Source of the DNA: Candidatus Obscuribacterales bacterium
GTDB taxonomy: Bacteria; Cyanobacteriota; Vampirovibrionia; Obscuribacterales; Obscuribacteraceae
Length of the DNA stretch: 36,948 nucleotides
Assembly: GCA_019747875.1 (NCBI GenBank)
Contig: JAIEQI010000224.1
Span: forward strand, 1-36,948
Direction: 5' to 3'
The notes under the pieces: generated by a model
Databases searched by the model: none
The model's input: only the letters and a program-made list of their open reading frames with translations
What the model was told of the DNA's origin: nothing
Position numbers and translations under genes: made by a program
Part shown: positions 29,655 to 36,948 of the stretch, piece after piece
Position numbering within the stretch: the stretch's first letter is position 1
Layout of the letters: each line of letters starts with the position of its first letter

Positions 29655-31303
29655 CGCTTTCCTCCGAGGATCTTCATCACGCAGTTTCGTCCATTGTTCT
29701 TTGCGGCTTTCAAAGCTTGCTCAGCATGTTTGCGCCAGCGTTCTACGTCCATGACTTTGGGATCGAGCATAGCGACACCGGCGCTAAAGGTCATGTGGAA
29801 AACAGTTCCATCAGGAGCCCTGTGTTCAACGTTAGCGAAATCGTGAAGCAGTCGCTGCGCAAGATTGACGGCATCGTATTCTTCGAGATCTTCGACAATG
29901 ATTGCTACTTCCTCGCCGCCGAAGCGTCCGAGTACGTCTGAAGATCGGAGCCTCTGACGAAGCACTGCCGAAAGGGAGATGAGAACTTTGTCTCCGGCGG
30001 CATAGCCGAATCTTTCGTTCACCTGTTTGAATTTGTCCAAATCGATTAGCATTAGTGAGGCTAGCCGATTTTGGTTACGTTTACATTGAGCGACTACTGC
30101 TTGAGCCTGCTCCATGAACGCGGTGTGAGTAAGTAGCCTGGTCAGGCCATCCCTGTGCAAAAGGTTTTTCAGGAAGCGCGCTCGTTCCAGCCGCGATGCG
30201 ACTGCCGAAAGCAAGAGTGCCGGTGCAATCGGTTTTACCAGGTGATCGTCGGCGCCGGCGCGTGCGGATTCGATATGCGCCTCCAGCTGGTTTTGAGTCG
30301 TGAGAAAGAGAATCGGCATAGTCGCCCAGCGTTCATCTTGGCGCAGGTAGCGCGCCAGCTCATATCCGGTCATGCCAGGAAGCAGGATATCCAGCAGCAC
30401 TAAATCGGGATTGAACGAAAGCAATGCTTCTTCGAATTGCATCGGGTCCGGGATGTGGTGAACCTGGTAGCCAGCTGATTCAAGCACTGCTCTTATGAAG
30501 TAAGCCTGATCTGGATCGTCCTCTACGGATAAGACTCTGAAGTTCTGCGCTTTGCCGCGATCCAGCAAATACTTGAGGCGCTTCTCTACAGATTCCCAGT
30601 CGACAGGCATTTGAAAGAAGCCATCTGCACCGCAGTGAATCGCTTGCACCTTATCGAGAAATCCTGATTTTGCGCCAACGAAAAATATCACCGTCTCTTG
30701 TCCGCCGGGCAGGATTCTGATTCGTTCAACCAGTTCATAACCTGAAGCATCGGACAGTGGAAGCGAGATCAAGCAGGCTCTTGGCATTTTTTGACTGCAG
30801 GACTCAAGCGCGCTGACTGCGGTTTTCAGGTGTCTAATGACCATTCCCTGCTCTTCCAGCAGTTTTGCCAAAAAGAGAAAGTGGTTTTGCTCGGGATCAA
30901 CGAACATCACCTCTATGCCATCATGCTCGGACTTCGGAAGCGGTTTCTCTATGGTTTGCTTTTGTGGATCGTCGTCGCCGGAGAAAGTAACCCGAAGCGC
31001 ATCGAGTAGAGCTTTACACTTATCCCAGTCTGAGCGAGTTAGGCCCCTGCCGTTGCGCAAAAGCTTGTCGCAAAACTCTTCTCCATGCGTTCCCAATTTT
31101 GTGATTTGCGGAAAGCCATAAATGCTTCCTGATCCAGCCAACCAGTGGAATTGCCTTTGCAGATCGCGCAGCAGATTCACATCACCAGGCGATTTCGCCA
31201 TGTTCGTCAGCAGATCGCCAATCTGGTCTAAGCGCTCGGACGAGCGCGTGAGATACTGACTTTTCAGTTCCTGGAAGGTCTTATCCCACGTCTCCGGAGG
31301 CAT
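29651..31303 (-). CDS. Hpt - pseudo-receiver - receiver - GGDEF diguanylate cyclase
   Basis: A 550-residue multi-domain signalling protein. Hpt domain: His53 in QFHWLAGSGSIYGF. First receiver (about 130-245): the phosphoacceptor is Ser180 (CLISLPLS) and the conserved Lys is Met232 (FQMPV), so it cannot be phosphorylated normally. Second receiver (about 255-370): EDD, Asp305 (LVLLDILLPG) and Lys357 (LVKPI) are all present. GGDEF domain (375-545): active site GGEEV (462-466), inhibitory I-site R453-x-x-D456 five residues before it, and the metal/substrate stretch DLDKFKQVNERFGYAAGD. It should make cyclic di-GMP under phosphorelay control with product inhibition. ATG 31303 follows the stop of the preceding gene by three bases and uses GGAG inside that gene. 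Confidence 0.92.
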   Translation of the reverse strand: MPPETWDKTFQELKSQYLTRSSERLDQIGDLLTNMAKSPGDVNLLRDLQRQFHWLAGSGSIYGFPQITKLGTHGEEFCDKLLRNGRGLTRSDWDKCKALLDALRVTFSGDDDPQKQTIEKPLPKSEHDGIEVMFVDPEQNHFLFLAKLLEEQGMVIRHLKTAVSALESCSQKMPRACLISLPLSDASGYELVERIRILPGGQETVIFFVGAKSGFLDKVQAIHCGADGFFQMPVDWESVEKRLKYLLDRGKAQNFRVLSVEDDPDQAYFIRAVLESAGYQVHHIPDPMQFEEALLSFNPDLVLLDILLPGMTGYELARYLRQDERWATMPILFLTTQNQLEAHIESARAGADDHLVKPIAPALLLSAVASRLERARFLKNLLHRDGLTRLLTHTAFMEQAQAVVAQCKRNQNRLASLMLIDLDKFKQVNERFGYAAGDKVLISLSAVLRQRLRSSDVLGRFGGEEVAIIVEDLEEYDAVNLAQRLLHDFANVEHRAPDGTVFHMTFSAGVAMLDPKVMDVERWRKHAEQALKAAKNNGRNCVMKILGGKR

Positions 31304-31306
31304 AGT

Positions 31307-31675
31307 TTACTGAACTCCGAGAATTGCCTTGACTTGCGAGGCCAGCGTGGTGGGATCAAATGGCTTGGTCAGGATGCCGGTGGCGCCCATTTGTTTGAGC
31401 TTCTCAACTTCTGAGGTCATGGCGCGAGCTGTCAGAAATATGACAGGTATGTGTTTTGTTGCTGAATTCTCTCGCAATTTAGCTAATGTGCCCGGTCCGT
31501 CAAGAACAGGCATCATCATGTCGAGCAAAATCGCATCAGGCTGTAACTCTGCTGCTTTCGAGATGCCTTCCTCACCGCCGTCTGCTTCCACAACGTCAAT
31601 GCCACCCAGAATACCCAGGCTCATTGAGGCGATTGAGCGAATATCTTCTTCGTCATCAATGATGAGAACCTTCAT
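31307..31675 (-). CDS. single-domain (CheY-like) response regulator
   Basis: The 122 residues from ATG 31675 make one receiver domain: acidic pair DD (7-8), Asp52 (ILLDMMMPVLDG), Thr82 (LTAR) and Lys104 (LTKPF). No output domain. GGGGGA just upstream sets the start; a TTG four codons earlier is possible. It lies between the histidine kinase and the Hpt-receiver-GGDEF protein and would be a shuttle for phosphoryl groups between them. Stop TAA is three bases before the next ATG, so the two genes are coupled. Confidence 0.93.
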   Translation of the reverse strand: MKVLIIDDEEDIRSIASMSLGILGGIDVVEADGGEEGISKAAELQPDAILLDMMMPVLDGPGTLAKLRENSATKHIPVIFLTARAMTSEVEKLKQMGATGILTKPFDPTTLASQVKAILGVQ

Positions 31676-31782
31676 TTTGTCCCCCAATTCTCGAATTGCA
31701 ATTGCAGCCGTAACGCCGCGTCAAACCTAAACGGGTCTTGCCCCCCTTGAGCTACTTTCCCGGCGTTCAGCTATTTATATCC

Positions 31783-34116
31783 TCAGTCTGCCTTGCTTTG
31801 AATTTGGGGATTTGTCGACTGTGGAAGGCGTGGTCCGTCTCCTTTATCAGACTCTCTTTCATCCCTGAAATCGAGGGGGAGTTCAACCTCTTTCAGTTTC
31901 TCTGAGGCTTCCGGCGCAAACTCCGTTCCCCATTTTGGAAGGATGAAATAGAAGGTGCTTCCTTTGCCGAGTTCGCTATTCACCTCGATTTTGCCGTTGT
32001 GTCTCTCGATGATCGCTTTGCAAATTGCTAGTCCAAGACCGCTGCCGCCGCGTCTTTTTGCGTCAGCTGTCTCTACCTGTTGAAAGCGCTCGAATATTTT
32101 TGCCATTGCATCCTTTGGAATCCCGCGACCCTTATCAGTGACGCTCACTTTCACATGATGGAAGTCCTCTTCTGTTGCAGAAAGCAGAACGACTTCGTCA
32201 CGCGGCGAGTATTTGCATGCGTTCGAAATGAGGTTGATAAGCGCCTGGACAACGCGGTCGCCGTCTGCGCAAATGAAGTAATCGCGATCCATTTGCACTT
32301 TGATTACAATTCCGTATTGGTCGGCGAAGGAGCGGACGCTCTCGACGGAGCGTTCGAATACGGCTTGCAGGCTCACTTGCTCGAACACCATTTCCATTTT
32401 TCCGGATTCGAGTTTCTCAATATCCAGCAAGTCGTTTATCAAGTTGATAAGACGGAAGCAGTTTCGTTCGGCGATCTTGACCGCGCGCATCGCTTGTTCT
32501 GCCATCGGACCCAGTGCTCCGGTGGCAAGCAGGCTGAGCGACCCGCGGATGGATGTGAGCGGTGTCCTTAGCTCGTGGGAAACTGTTGATACAAAGTCGC
32601 GCTTAAGTTTCTCCATCAAGTGGCGTTCAGCAACGTCCAGGATGTTGACTAATAGCCGCGGTCCGGCTACGGTTCCGTAGATAATGAAAGATAGTTCTGC
32701 AGGAAAAACTTCACCGGATTTGCGCTGGGCGTCGAATTCTCGAACCTTGCCGACCAGCCTTTTGTAGGCACCTTCGCGATAATTCTTTGGGTAGAATTCG
32801 ACTGCTTTCGGGAAGAGCATTGAAACATGTTTGCCAATCAAATCATTGGTGGAGAATTCGAACATGCGCTCCATCTGTGGGTTTATGACTTCGATAATGC
32901 CCTGATCATCGACAATCATGAGTCCGACTGGCATGCTTTCGATCATGAAACGCGTTCTTGCCTCGTTCTCTTTGAGCATGTTTTCAGCGAGTTTTCGGTC
33001 CGAGATATCGTGAGCGACGCAAAACATGGAGCGTTCATCGTTGGACCAGTAGGCTGACCAGAGTATGTTAACAACCGTGCCGTTACGGCGTACAATGCGG
33101 TTCTCGAAGGGAAGGCGCTTTTGTTCAAGCATAATCTCGCGCATGCAATCCAGGGTGTATTCGATGTCTTCGACCATGATCAGTTCGGTGAATCGTTTGC
33201 CGATCAAGTCTTCTGGTCTGTATCCCCACACCTTCTCGGAAGCAGGACTGACGGCCACGAACTTGCCGTTTTCGTCGATGGAACAGATGACATCGAGGGC
33301 GTTTTCGATGATGGAACGTTCTTTGCGCGCGGCATTAGCCAGAGCATTTGCCATTTCATGAAAGATAGAGTCGAGATATGCGACCTCGTCTGAGCCCTTT
33401 ATTGTTGGGTTTAGGGGCTCGTTTTTCGCCAGGCGAATGGCATTATCGGTGAGGATCTTCAGTCGGCCGGTGATTCCAGTGTAAAAGAGATGAGCCATGA
33501 AGAGCGCCAGGACGATGTTTAGTGCTGTGCCCAGCCACAGTATCGTGTGCAGGAGGGCTCTTGATCGCTGCTCCATTTGAGGGCTGCTGCGCTCAATTAG
33601 CCTTTCTTCTTCGAAGAACTGTTTTAGTTGGGTCTCCAGTGTAACCGTTATTTGTCTCAACTCTTTGAAGCTTTTGCTAGCGTTAGCCAGGTTCCCCGCA
33701 TCTATTCCGCTTTTCATTTTGTTCAGAAGGCTCACTGAGCGGTTCACTGAGCCTTCGATCTTCTTCAAATTCTGTTCTTGGCTCTTGTTGCCACGTGAGA
33801 GATCTCGCAGCTCCTGCATTTCAATTGGAATTTGCTCCATCGCCGTCTCATAATTTTCGGCATATTCCTTGTTCTTATGAGCGCTGTAGCCAGCGACGGC
33901 GCCGCTGGCTTCGATAAGCAGCTTATGTAGGGTGTTTGTTTTCGTCAGGATCGCTTTGGAGTGGGCGATGCTCAAAGCTTGTTTTTCAGCCTGACCCAGG
34001 AGGAACGTGAGCATTCCGACGAAAATCAGTTCAAAAAGCAGAGGGACGCCAATAAGCACTAGACCCTTTTGACCAAGGGTCAGTGTCACGGATTTTTGTT
34101 GTGATTGGAGCGCCAA
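31783..34116 (-). CDS. membrane sensor histidine kinase with HAMP and two PAS domains
   Basis: A 777-residue kinase: TM1 about 17-40, an all-helical periplasmic domain (45-185, CHASE3/four-helix-bundle-like), TM2 about 188-212, HAMP (213-265), PAS 1 (about 268-378, ending DISDRKLAE), PAS 2 (385-497), then HisKA with His514 (SHELRTPL) and the ATPase domain with Asn632 (INLISNACKYSP), DKGRGIP (661-667) and GGSGLGLAICK (690-700). The C-terminus is a polar tail of 45 residues. The start is TTG 34116 behind AAGGT; the next ATG would delete TM1. It is first in the operon with the CheY-like regulator (107 bases downstream), the diguanylate cyclase and thrB. It closely resembles the kinase at 4431-6119. 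Confidence 0.93.
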   Translation of the reverse strand: MALQSQQKSVTLTLGQKGLVLIGVPLLFELIFVGMLTFLLGQAEKQALSIAHSKAILTKTNTLHKLLIEASGAVAGYSAHKNKEYAENYETAMEQIPIEMQELRDLSRGNKSQEQNLKKIEGSVNRSVSLLNKMKSGIDAGNLANASKSFKELRQITVTLETQLKQFFEEERLIERSSPQMEQRSRALLHTILWLGTALNIVLALFMAHLFYTGITGRLKILTDNAIRLAKNEPLNPTIKGSDEVAYLDSIFHEMANALANAARKERSIIENALDVICSIDENGKFVAVSPASEKVWGYRPEDLIGKRFTELIMVEDIEYTLDCMREIMLEQKRLPFENRIVRRNGTVVNILWSAYWSNDERSMFCVAHDISDRKLAENMLKENEARTRFMIESMPVGLMIVDDQGIIEVINPQMERMFEFSTNDLIGKHVSMLFPKAVEFYPKNYREGAYKRLVGKVREFDAQRKSGEVFPAELSFIIYGTVAGPRLLVNILDVAERHLMEKLKRDFVSTVSHELRTPLTSIRGSLSLLATGALGPMAEQAMRAVKIAERNCFRLINLINDLLDIEKLESGKMEMVFEQVSLQAVFERSVESVRSFADQYGIVIKVQMDRDYFICADGDRVVQALINLISNACKYSPRDEVVLLSATEEDFHHVKVSVTDKGRGIPKDAMAKIFERFQQVETADAKRRGGSGLGLAICKAIIERHNGKIEVNSELGKGSTFYFILPKWGTEFAPEASEKLKEVELPLDFRDERESDKGDGPRLPQSTNPQIQSKAD

Positions 34117-34421
34117 TTATCAGACCTTGTCGCTTTGTCCTCCAAGCTCTATCTTCCCCATTTGCAATGCTTTGAGCGTCCGATTTAGTTGCAAATTGCC
34201 CGCCTGGTAAGCAACTGAAGCAGTTGGTCGCTCAAGCGGTTAGTAGGCAGATAGTAATTGCCACTGTCTGTGGTGACTAACTTTCTGGCGCGTGTACTTG
34301 TGCTATGGGCAGTGGAAATTTCCCAATCTAGCTTTGCTGGCAACTTGTTTTGCTTTGTTTTTTCGCACGTCCTCCGCACGACTGGGCCATTATTCTGAAT
34401 TTACTGGCAGGGAGAGAAGAC
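34117..34421. other. intergenic promoter region between divergent genes
   Basis: About 305 bases between the TTG start of the histidine kinase (minus) and the small gene at 34422 (plus). It should carry promoters in both directions; I see no clear consensus elements and no supported gene in it. Confidence 0.5.
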
Positions 34422-34616
34422 ATGCAAGAAGCAACTATCGCTGTTCTTTCGAGAGAATGGGCTTTTCGGGAGCAACGACTGGGGCTCGTTCCTGAGCGCG
34501 TGTTTCCTTTGGCGATTCACGAACCTATTGGTGCTGACTCGGAATCGTTGCAGCAGCTCGTTCTGACTGGAACTTACCCATCCCTCCAGGTCGTTTTTGG
34601 ATCTGTCAAGCAATGA
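34422..34616 (+). CDS. possible small protein, 64 residues
   Basis: GGGAG seven bases before ATG 34422 and a clean frame support a 64-residue product (MQEATIAVLSREWAFREQRLG...). It is soluble with a helical start and ends LVLTGTYPSLQVVFGSVKQ. A longer frame from 34350 has no ribosome binding site. No family recognised; the call depends on the ribosome binding site only. Confidence 0.48.
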   Translation: MQEATIAVLSREWAFREQRLGLVPERVFPLAIHEPIGADSESLQQLVLTGTYPSLQVVFGSVKQ

Positions 34617-34675
34617 CAGGTACTGTGTGGATGTGAAATAGTGAGAGTAGTTACTTACTGAACGAAGAAAACTTC

Positions 34676-35683
34676 TTGCTAAAAGACATTGCTAAAATGA
34701 CTCCCGCACGATTGGCTCTGGACATTGTTCTGGGGCTGATTTTGCTTGGTATTTGCGGCTTGTTTATATTGGTTCTTTGGATGCCGGGTTCCTCGTTTCA
34801 TGGAAATCAACCTAGTTACAGTGCTGCGGAGCTGGAAACCGAAGGTGAACTACGACGTCACATAGGCGTTCTAGCTGGTGATATCGGGAGACGCCACACT
34901 AAGGAAAACCTCCAAAGAACCTACAAATACATCGAAAGCGTCTTGTCCAAATCTGGTTATAAGTCTCTAGAACAAGAATATGTGGTCGAAAATACCCCTT
35001 GCAAAAACATTGAAGCTGAACTCAAGGGAGCCACAAGTGAGCTTGTAATAGTCTGCGCGCACTATGATTCAGTCGTAGGAACAGTTGGAGCTGACGACAA
35101 TGCCAGTGGTGTTGCATCCACTCTGGAGATCGCACGGCTTTTGAAAGAAAAATCTTCGAAAAAAACTATCCGTTTTCTTCTCTTCGGGACTGAAGAGCCT
35201 CCTTATTTCAGCAGTAGGGATATGGGTAGCTACCATTATGCTATGCGATGTAAGGAGCGTGGAGAGCGCATAGCAGCGCTGTTGGATCTTGAGACTCTGG
35301 CTTACTATACCGAGGCGCCAAACAGTCAACACTATCCGTCCAATTTCATGCCTCCTGGATATCCGACAACTGGAAACTTCATTGCTTTTGTTGGGAATCT
35401 CAAATCACGTTCTTTGGTGGAGGATTGTGTTCGAATTTTCAGAGAGACAACGACCTTTCCATCTGAAGGGATCGCAGCTCCGGAATGGGTGAATGGTGTG
35501 GACTGGGCGGACCAATATTGGTTTTGGAAACTTGGGTATCCAGGCGTGATGATTACGGATACCGCACCTTATAGATATCCTTATTACCATGACGTTAAAG
35601 ACACGCCAGAAAAGCTCAGTTATCCAGCTTTTGCGCGCGTTGTAACAGGACTTTCCAAGGTTGTTGATCGTTTGGCGAACTGA
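34676..35683 (+). CDS. membrane-anchored M28-family metallopeptidase
   Basis: The 335-residue (or 328 from ATG 34697) protein has one N-terminal membrane anchor (about 14-36) and a periplasmic or surface M28 peptidase domain with metal ligands in the expected order: HYDSVVGTVGADDNASG (His at about 127, Asp about 138), GTEEPP with the catalytic Glu pair (about 171-173), LDLETLAYY (Asp about 204) and YHDVKDTPEKL (His about 308). M28 zinc enzymes are aminopeptidases or carboxypeptidases such as glutaminyl cyclase-like and PSMA-like proteins; the specificity is unclear. Neither start has a good ribosome binding site. Monocistronic or leading the unit with the next gene, 84 bases on. Confidence 0.9.
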   Translation: MLKDIAKMTPARLALDIVLGLILLGICGLFILVLWMPGSSFHGNQPSYSAAELETEGELRRHIGVLAGDIGRRHTKENLQRTYKYIESVLSKSGYKSLEQEYVVENTPCKNIEAELKGATSELVIVCAHYDSVVGTVGADDNASGVASTLEIARLLKEKSSKKTIRFLLFGTEEPPYFSSRDMGSYHYAMRCKERGERIAALLDLETLAYYTEAPNSQHYPSNFMPPGYPTTGNFIAFVGNLKSRSLVEDCVRIFRETTTFPSEGIAAPEWVNGVDWADQYWFWKLGYPGVMITDTAPYRYPYYHDVKDTPEKLSYPAFARVVTGLSKVVDRLAN

Positions 35684-35767
35684 ATTGGTTTGGTCGCTTA
35701 CGTTGCACGCTTTCTGCACACATCGGCAGTTAGTCTGTGGATACAGGCAGGCAGGGAGTTGAAAATT

Positions 35768-36508
35768 ATGGAAAAAGGTAGCATTGTTGCAGCTAATGAC
35801 TCTGGGCAGCAGAGTGATTTTGGGGAGCAGCGGCTTGGACGCGACCCGGATCAGGTTAGTCCGTATCTTCCTGAGATTCATGGTCCTGGACCTTCTGCGA
35901 GTTTGAGTTCTCCCATGGAGCAGCGTGCTTTCTTGCAAACTGCTGCTGCTAATGAGGGTGACAACATGCCTTCTTTGCAGATAGCTGGTGCTGATACCAA
36001 CATGTTCCAGCGAGCATCGAGTGAAACAAAGAATCTTGACCAAATTCGCGATAATGATTTGATGAATGCTGCTGAAAAGGAAGAGATCCGACCATTTCTG
36101 CAAGAAAAGGGTTTGCCGCTCGAAGGACCTAAATTGGACGATTTTCTGACGAAGGTTCATCGAAATGAAATCATCCGCCATCTAAATAACAGCGGTGCTG
36201 ATTTGAAATTTGATGCCACTGATGAAGAGGTCGCCAAGGCTCAGAGGGATAATATTTTTGAAGGAACAAAGCAGTTAGGAATACACGACAAAAACACAAT
36301 AGAGGGCGTCAAAAGTGCTGATCCACAAGTGCAAGAGAATGCTTGGAATAAAGCTGGTGAAAACTTTGCAAAGGCTCTAGAGTTTGGCGGACCGCCGAAG
36401 GAGCTGTACAACTTCGCCAATCCGGTCGAAAGTCTGCATAAATCTATCGAAGAATATCTCAAAGACAAGCATCAGTTGATCGAGCAGCAAGGCCGGGCTC
36501 GCACTTAG
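35768..36508 (+). CDS. hypothetical charged protein, 246 residues
   Basis: ATG 35768 with AGGGAG upstream is chosen within a frame open from 35690. No signal peptide. The first 60 residues are polar and disordered (ANDSGQQSDFGEQRLGRDP, Ser/Pro/Gly), then comes a long, highly charged helical region with Glu/Lys and Asn throughout (AAEKEEIRPFLQEKG, KVHRNEIIRHLNN) and further Asn-rich segments. It has no catalytic motif I can see and no recognisable family. It follows the M28 peptidase on the same strand. Confidence 0.7.
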   Translation: MEKGSIVAANDSGQQSDFGEQRLGRDPDQVSPYLPEIHGPGPSASLSSPMEQRAFLQTAAANEGDNMPSLQIAGADTNMFQRASSETKNLDQIRDNDLMNAAEKEEIRPFLQEKGLPLEGPKLDDFLTKVHRNEIIRHLNNSGADLKFDATDEEVAKAQRDNIFEGTKQLGIHDKNTIEGVKSADPQVQENAWNKAGENFAKALEFGGPPKELYNFANPVESLHKSIEEYLKDKHQLIEQQGRART

Positions 36509-36532
36509 GTTCTAATCAAATTCGAGAAGCTG

Positions 36533-36748
36533 CTAAAAGCGCAGAAGGTTGTCAAAATTCGAGGTATCAGCATTTCTAGCTGCTTCCATTGGGGTTAAAT
36601 TGGTCTTTCGGTGTTGCAAGCACCACAAACCATAGAGATAGCTCATGAACGCTATCACCACTCCAACCGCTATGACGGTGTAATTGACATTGTTTGATGT
36701 TCGAGAATCCTCGCTGATTTTTTTCTTTGTGAGGTCTTCATTGTCCAT
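36533..36748 (-). CDS. small single-span membrane protein
   Basis: From ATG 36748, behind GGAG at good spacing, the product is 71 residues: a polar N-terminus (MDNEDLTKKKISEDSRTS), one hydrophobic helix (about 22-42, YTVIAVGVVIAFMSYLYGLW) and a polar C-terminus rich in Asn. An upstream frame to 36799 lacks a ribosome binding site. Convergent with 35768-36508 and separated by 24 bases. No family recognised. Confidence 0.65.
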   Translation of the reverse strand: MDNEDLTKKKISEDSRTSNNVNYTVIAVGVVIAFMSYLYGLWCLQHRKTNLTPMEAARNADTSNFDNLLRF

Positions 36749-36948
36749 CGTTAAAACTCCGAACTCCACTGGTATTGCGCATGCCAAGTGGTATCTCAAT
36801 ACACATCATACTGCTTCTATCTGGAAAACTAAAGGTGTCACTTTAGTACTATTGCATGTCGTATGAAATAAAAACTTGGATTATGCATTACCGGCGACCG
36901 TAGAGCGCTCTTTTTCAGCCTGGGAATGGCTCGTGGAGATCGTTTAAT

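Overview
The window looks like chromosome of a free-living, Gram-negative-type bacterium that is rich in signal transduction. There are two multi-PAS hybrid-free histidine kinases, an OmpR-type and a CheY-type regulator, a Hpt-receiver-GGDEF protein, a Ser/Thr kinase with a membrane anchor, secreted PepSY and peptidase proteins, and many proteins of no recognisable family. TTG start codons behind good Shine-Dalgarno sequences are frequent (9249, 13678, 19626, 29654, 34116). The mixture is reminiscent of Obscuribacterales/Melainabacteria-type genomes, but that is a guess from style; there is no rRNA or other marker gene here, and I found no tRNA, CRISPR, transposase, integrase, capsid or terminase gene.

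Layout. (1) 1-2000: a minus-strand lipid pair, a His-box fatty acid hydroxylase-like membrane protein and a patatin-like phospholipase, closed by a strong terminator. (2) 2.0-6.1 kb: a large unknown protein, a small secreted PepSY protein and a PAS-PAS histidine kinase. (3) 6.17-9.25 kb: 'cassette A', five small minus-strand genes of unknown function (three membrane proteins, two soluble) followed by a long non-coding leader that drives a divergently oriented OmpR-type response regulator (9249). (4) 9.2-13.7 kb: that regulator, a LprI-like (DUF1311) protein, a broken third copy of the leader with a dead stump of the regulator gene, and a Ser/Thr kinase. (5) 13.94-15.54 kb: 'cassette B', a shortened and rearranged duplicate of cassette A, with one gene that looks like a fusion of two cassette A genes, one conserved gene, a decayed gene end and an almost unchanged copy of the leader with no regulator behind it. 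(6) 15.7-18.5 kb: an unknown coiled-coil protein and a secreted isoaspartyl peptidase/asparaginase.

(7) 18.6-27.9 kb: a visibly GC-rich island in which every gene lies on the minus strand, each with its own strong Shine-Dalgarno and hairpins between groups. It encodes a 642-residue PLD-like protein, two very divergent cold-shock-domain proteins side by side, a secreted repeat protein, an isochorismatase-like hydrolase, a MoxR-like AAA protein that lacks the P-loop, a four-helix membrane protein, a Cas4/AddB-like Fe-S PD-(D/E)XK nuclease and several small unknowns. This is the best candidate for an undescribed multi-gene system or for cargo of an element, although nothing in the sequence proves joint function.

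(8) 28.5-36.9 kb: a small unknown gene; then a minus-strand signalling operon (histidine kinase, CheY-like regulator, Hpt-REC-REC-GGDEF diguanylate cyclase) whose last gene is a homoserine kinase translationally coupled to the cyclase by a TTGA overlap; then on the plus strand a short gene, a membrane-anchored M28 peptidase and an unknown charged protein, and a small minus-strand membrane protein at the end.
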